Part shown: positions 61,139 through 64,000 of the stretch, piece by piece
Layout of the letters: each line of letters begins with the position of its first letter
How positions within the stretch are numbered: position 1 is the first letter of the stretch
Assembly (NCBI GenBank): GCA_964479625.1
Contig: CAYZMS010000014.1
Coordinates: 46,409-110,408, forward strand
Direction: 5' to 3'
Source: CAYZMS01 sp964479625
GTDB lineage: Bacteria > Bacteroidota > Bacteroidia > Chitinophagales > Saprospiraceae
Length of the DNA stretch: 64,000 bases
The notes under the pieces: generated by a model
The model's input: only the letters and a program-made list of their open reading frames with translations
What the model was told of the DNA's origin: nothing
The model's database searches: none
Translations under genes and position numbers: made by a program

Positions 61139-61756
61139 CTACCGCACCCTGAAATAATACTCCCGCTCCGATTCATTCAGGTATCGCCAGGAGTGATTTC
61201 CGCAACTGTTGAAGCCAATTTGACCGGGATGGTTTTCCATGAGGTAAGCGTCTATGATAAATTCATTCCTGTCGAGGTTTTGAAGGATACCGCTTTGCCA
61301 GCTGATCACATAATCTCCTGTTGTTGTAGGTATTAGACCAATGCGGTAGTTGTAAAACAAACCATTGCTTTCTAGTTCGGGAAGGGCCTGTAAGTGAGCA
61401 TTTTCGCAAGAGGGGATGAAGGATTTAGTTCCATTTTCCATAATTAACACGAACTGGTCAATGGCATCTTGACAATTCGAAAGGGCCGTGGGTTCTATGA
61501 ATTGGTAAAGGGAAAAAACGTCTGCTGGGGGCGTATCGAGAAAGACCGAATCATGCTCTGCAAGATCTAAAGCTTTGCTGGAAAGTCTTCCACTTACCCA
61601 GATCGTATCGTCAAGGGAAAAGTTCCATTCGGGCGTCACCGCCACCTGGAATTCGTTAATTACCAGGCTGCTTTCCCCCAGCTCCTCTTCACACTGGAAA
61701 GCCATTAAAAGGGGAGCGATCAGAAGAAATTTGAGGATGGTCGTTATGTTGTTCAT
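61139..61756 (-). CDS. Lipoprotein of unknown function
   Basis: 205 residues from the ATG at 61756 (a TTG four codons earlier is possible). The lipobox is APLLMAFQC, with a charged mature start (EEELGESS). The mature part is beta-rich with several Cys (SNCQDAI, IPSCENAHL, FNSCGNHSW). I do not recognise a family. It is 20 bp downstream of tspO on the same strand. Confidence 0.7.
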   Translation of the reverse strand: MNNITTILKFLLIAPLLMAFQCEEELGESSLVINEFQVAVTPEWNFSLDDTIWVSGRLSSKALDLAEHDSVFLDTPPADVFSLYQFIEPTALSNCQDAIDQFVLIMENGTKSFIPSCENAHLQALPELESNGLFYNYRIGLIPTTTGDYVISWQSGILQNLDRNEFIIDAYLMENHPGQIGFNSCGNHSWRYLNESEREYYFRVR

Positions 61757-61776
61757 CGCTAGAATCAAACCAGATT

Positions 61777-62238
61777 TTAAGCTGCCTTAAAAAAAATATA
61801 TCCGTTTAATGAACTGGCAATCAGGAGCCAGATGAAATAAGGCAGGATTAACAGGGATCGCTCCTTTAGAACCAGCCAATAACTAAAGAGAAAATAGCCC
61901 ACCAGGACCGTTAATAAACTGATAACGATAAGGGCGAGGAGGACCTGATGAAAATAGAAAAACAGTGGGTTCCAGGCGACATTCAGCACCCATTGCAGAG
62001 CGAAAAGGCCAATAAGGAGCTGCTTATGCTCCACTCTTGGCCAAAGGTAGGCCAGATAGAAGGAAAAACAGACCATGATGGTCGTCCAGGCAAAGCCGAA
62101 TACCCAGCCGGGGGGTGTCCAGGGCGCCTTATCCAGTGCCTGGTACCAATCGGAGGATACCCCGCTACTGGTAAAGAGACTACCAATGCCTAGCGCCCCG
62201 AAATTCAGGATTAAAAAAAGGATGACTCTGGTAAGCAT
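61777..62238 (-). CDS. TspO/MBR family protein
   Basis: 153 residues, five transmembrane helices. Family signatures are WYQALDKAPWTPPGWVFGFAWT and LNVAWNPLFFYFHQ. TspO proteins bind porphyrins and related tetrapyrroles and are linked to light/oxygen stress. Standard length. It heads a short leftward pair with the lipoprotein gene. Confidence 0.93.
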   Translation of the reverse strand: MLTRVILFLILNFGALGIGSLFTSSGVSSDWYQALDKAPWTPPGWVFGFAWTTIMVCFSFYLAYLWPRVEHKQLLIGLFALQWVLNVAWNPLFFYFHQVLLALIVISLLTVLVGYFLFSYWLVLKERSLLILPYFIWLLIASSLNGYIFFKAA

Positions 62239-62338
62239 AGGTTGGGATATCTTTTAAAATGGGTACTTTCTTTTTTTGTTCACTTGTCGAGCCGAAGAGC
62301 GTCAAACACCTTCAGCACCACCACCGCTTTCGGAGGGG

Positions 62339-63853
62339 CTACAATCGCTCCTTTAAGATATAATAAATGGTCTTAATGCCGTCCACATAATTGCCGATCC
62401 GGATATTTTCATTGGGGCTGTGTTGGTTATTGTCCCGGTTAACGGTAGGTACAGAAACCGCCGGTACACCCAACTCATTGACAAAAGGGGAAATGGGAAT
62501 ACTGCCTCCGGAGGTACGCTGCTTGATGGGCTGCTCTCCAAAGGCCTTGACCAATGCCCGGTTTAACCACAAGCCGACCTCTGAGTCAAAATCGGTTCGA
62601 AAGGCCAGATAGGAAGTGCTGCTGTTAAATTGACAGATCCGGTCGTACTGGGCGCGTTCCCGGGAATCGGGCTTTCGATCAATAACATAGTACCCCTGTG
62701 CCTCAATATGGTCCCTAATCAACCGAAGGAGTCGGTCGGGATCGCTCTCCAGCACCAGGCGAATATCTATTTCGGCAGTGGCCACCGCCGGTACGATGGT
62801 GCGGGCTTCATCGCCTACCCAACCGGATCGAAAGCCCCGGACGTTGAGTGAAGGGTATTGCAGGGATTCCTGATAGGTGGGGGCTACGCCGGTCCCCCTG
62901 GCGACACCCAATTGTTTGTAGTTGATGTAGGTTTTATCGTCGGGTACGGCATCCAATACGGCTTTGATAGCCGGACTGATCTCGATGCCGTCGTAAAAGC
63001 CCGGGATGGTCACCCGTTCCCGTTCGTCCTTCATGCTGGCGATGAGTTGCGAAAGCCGTACTGCCGGATTGGGTGCCCAATTACCATAGTGCCCGCTGTG
63101 TTGCGGGAAAATGGGGCCAAATACCTTGAGGGTGATCTCGGAAATTCCTCTAGCGCCGAAGGTAAGGGTAGGTTTATTGGCAATGTGGCGGGGACCGTCG
63201 AAAATGATGAGCATATCTGCAGCCAGGGCCTCTTTATTATCCTTTACGGCCTGGGGCAAATTGGGTGATCCCATTTCTTCCTCAAAATCCATGATGACCT
63301 TCATGTGAAAATTCGGGGTTTCGTCCTGGTCATTGAGAATATCCATGGCCGTTAGGAACATATTGACCGCCCCTTTGGAGTCGGCAGTGCTCCGTGCGAA
63401 AATGCGCCATTCCGGGTCGATGTGCTCCTTTTCCAGCAGGGCCCAGTCGATAGTTTTCCAGCCCCCCTGCGGGTCGCGCTGTTTGAGGGTCGCTTCGTAG
63501 GGGTTATCCTGGAACCAAAAGGCGGGGTCCACTGGTTGTCCATCCACCTGTAGGTAAATTAGGACGGTCTTGGCATCGGGGTAGTCTGTTTTTCTTTCAG
63601 CCAATAACAAAGGAGCAGCCGGAGTTTCCAACCTTTGATGGGTAAACCCCCTTTGTGAAAAATGCCGCTCGCACCATTGGACGTTCTGCTCTATATCATT
63701 GGGAAAGTGCGCATCATTCGGAATGGACAATAAGGCTTTCAACTGAGGGAAGGAGGCTTTGGCGTATCGCCAGTAAAGTTCATCCTGCGCTTGTCCGCTC
63801 AAAGGGAGCAGGCAGAAGGCAAAAAACAGGACAGGGAATGGATACTTTTTCAT
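62339..63853 (-). CDS. Exported M20-family metallopeptidase with altered metal-site residue
   Basis: 504 residues from the ATG at 63853, with a signal peptide (LLPLSGQAQ). The M20 dipeptidase fold has RSTADSKGAV (bridging Asp158), DFEEEMGSPNL (Glu192, Glu193) and a lid domain around 230-350. The final His is in NNQHSPNENI. The first metal-ligand motif reads YLQVDGQPVDP where active family members have YGHYDVQPVDP. The His is therefore Gln102. It may bind one metal only, or use a different site. No operon partner. Confidence 0.9.
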   Translation of the reverse strand: MKKYPFPVLFFAFCLLPLSGQAQDELYWRYAKASFPQLKALLSIPNDAHFPNDIEQNVQWCERHFSQRGFTHQRLETPAAPLLLAERKTDYPDAKTVLIYLQVDGQPVDPAFWFQDNPYEATLKQRDPQGGWKTIDWALLEKEHIDPEWRIFARSTADSKGAVNMFLTAMDILNDQDETPNFHMKVIMDFEEEMGSPNLPQAVKDNKEALAADMLIIFDGPRHIANKPTLTFGARGISEITLKVFGPIFPQHSGHYGNWAPNPAVRLSQLIASMKDERERVTIPGFYDGIEISPAIKAVLDAVPDDKTYINYKQLGVARGTGVAPTYQESLQYPSLNVRGFRSGWVGDEARTIVPAVATAEIDIRLVLESDPDRLLRLIRDHIEAQGYYVIDRKPDSRERAQYDRICQFNSSTSYLAFRTDFDSEVGLWLNRALVKAFGEQPIKQRTSGGSIPISPFVNELGVPAVSVPTVNRDNNQHSPNENIRIGNYVDGIKTIYYILKERL

Positions 63854-64000
63854 TGTTCTTAAAGGCACTGTGGAAAAAAAATAAATATAGAAGTTGTTTA
63901 AAAATGATTTGTTTAGATTCTGAGGAGTATGAGAGCAAATGCCAGATAATGTAAGCTCAGCCAATTTTTAGCCTTTGTTTCAAAGCGGATCAAAAGAGCT

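Noticed and set aside
1..64000. High frequency of TTCGAA across the window as a possible restriction-modification or uptake signal
   Set aside because: Mostly in coding frames as Phe-Glu or Ser-Lys codons; cannot be tested without counting and a background model.
1..64000. CRISPR arrays, insertion sequences, prophage, toxin-antitoxin or restriction systems
   Set aside because: None seen on either strand; no transposase-, integrase- or Cas-like proteins among the reading frames.

Overview
The window is about 64 kb of a Bacteroidota chromosome, most likely from the Saprospiria (Lewinella / Haliscomenobacter / Phaeodactylibacter type). Reasons: several large secreted proteins end in type IX secretion (T9SS) sorting domains, including a CHU_C-type C-terminus. 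There is a long Bacteroidota-style LepB, DUF3667/DUF2452/DUF4112 proteins and an aminosugar-kinase/RapZ fusion. Most genes lack Shine-Dalgarno sites, and TAnnTTTG promoter boxes occur. GC content looks close to 50% by eye. I saw no phage, transposase, CRISPR array, rRNA or tRNA.

Layout. 0-5.2 kb: end of an M4 metallopeptidase, signal peptidase I, small conserved proteins. 5.3-17 kb: a coherent stress/oxygen module. It holds a thioredoxin-TPR protein, a response regulator whose output is a Crp/Fnr-type DNA-binding region, a PAS kinase with a FixL-like heme pocket, two universal stress proteins, a S9 peptidase, three CBS-pair proteins, a rhodanese and a TraB/GumN protein. 17-32 kb: small hypotheticals and three very large exported proteins (14-repeat type A, choice-of-anchor-L type B, jelly-roll type A) around an aldose epimerase. 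32-42 kb: housekeeping genes (adk, NlpC/P60, omega-amidase, rplY, prs, polyprenyl synthase, phosphoesterase, glyA). 42-47 kb: copper-chaperone-like protein, TonB receptor, aldo/keto reductase, two small secreted proteins. 47-52 kb: a leftward cluster (mce, TSUP transporter, kinase-RapZ fusion, DUF4112) plus a thioredoxin lipoprotein and a glycosyltransferase. 52-64 kb: DUF885, a broken serine hydrolase, DUF3667-gatB, a DMT exporter, gamma-carbonic anhydrase homologue, GDSL lipoprotein, TspO and an M20 peptidase.

The most interesting part is 5.3-17 kb. The kinase (7295-8974) carries the FixL heme-PAS signature: His72 and Arg92 with the same 20-residue spacing as FixL His200/Arg220. Its partner (6191-7243) fuses a receiver directly to a Crp/Fnr output module. 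It therefore looks like a FixL-FixJ-FixK cascade collapsed into two proteins. Upstream of neighbouring stress genes I find TGA-N6-TCA operators, including one exact FNR/FixK box (TTGATAATTATCAA). At two promoters a pair of sites lies 22-23 bp apart, and the proximal site sits exactly 29.5 bp from a TAnnTTTG-like -7 box, i.e. near -41.5 and -64. This suggests a local low-oxygen regulon controlling CBS, Usp and thioredoxin genes. It is read by eye and has no experimental support here.
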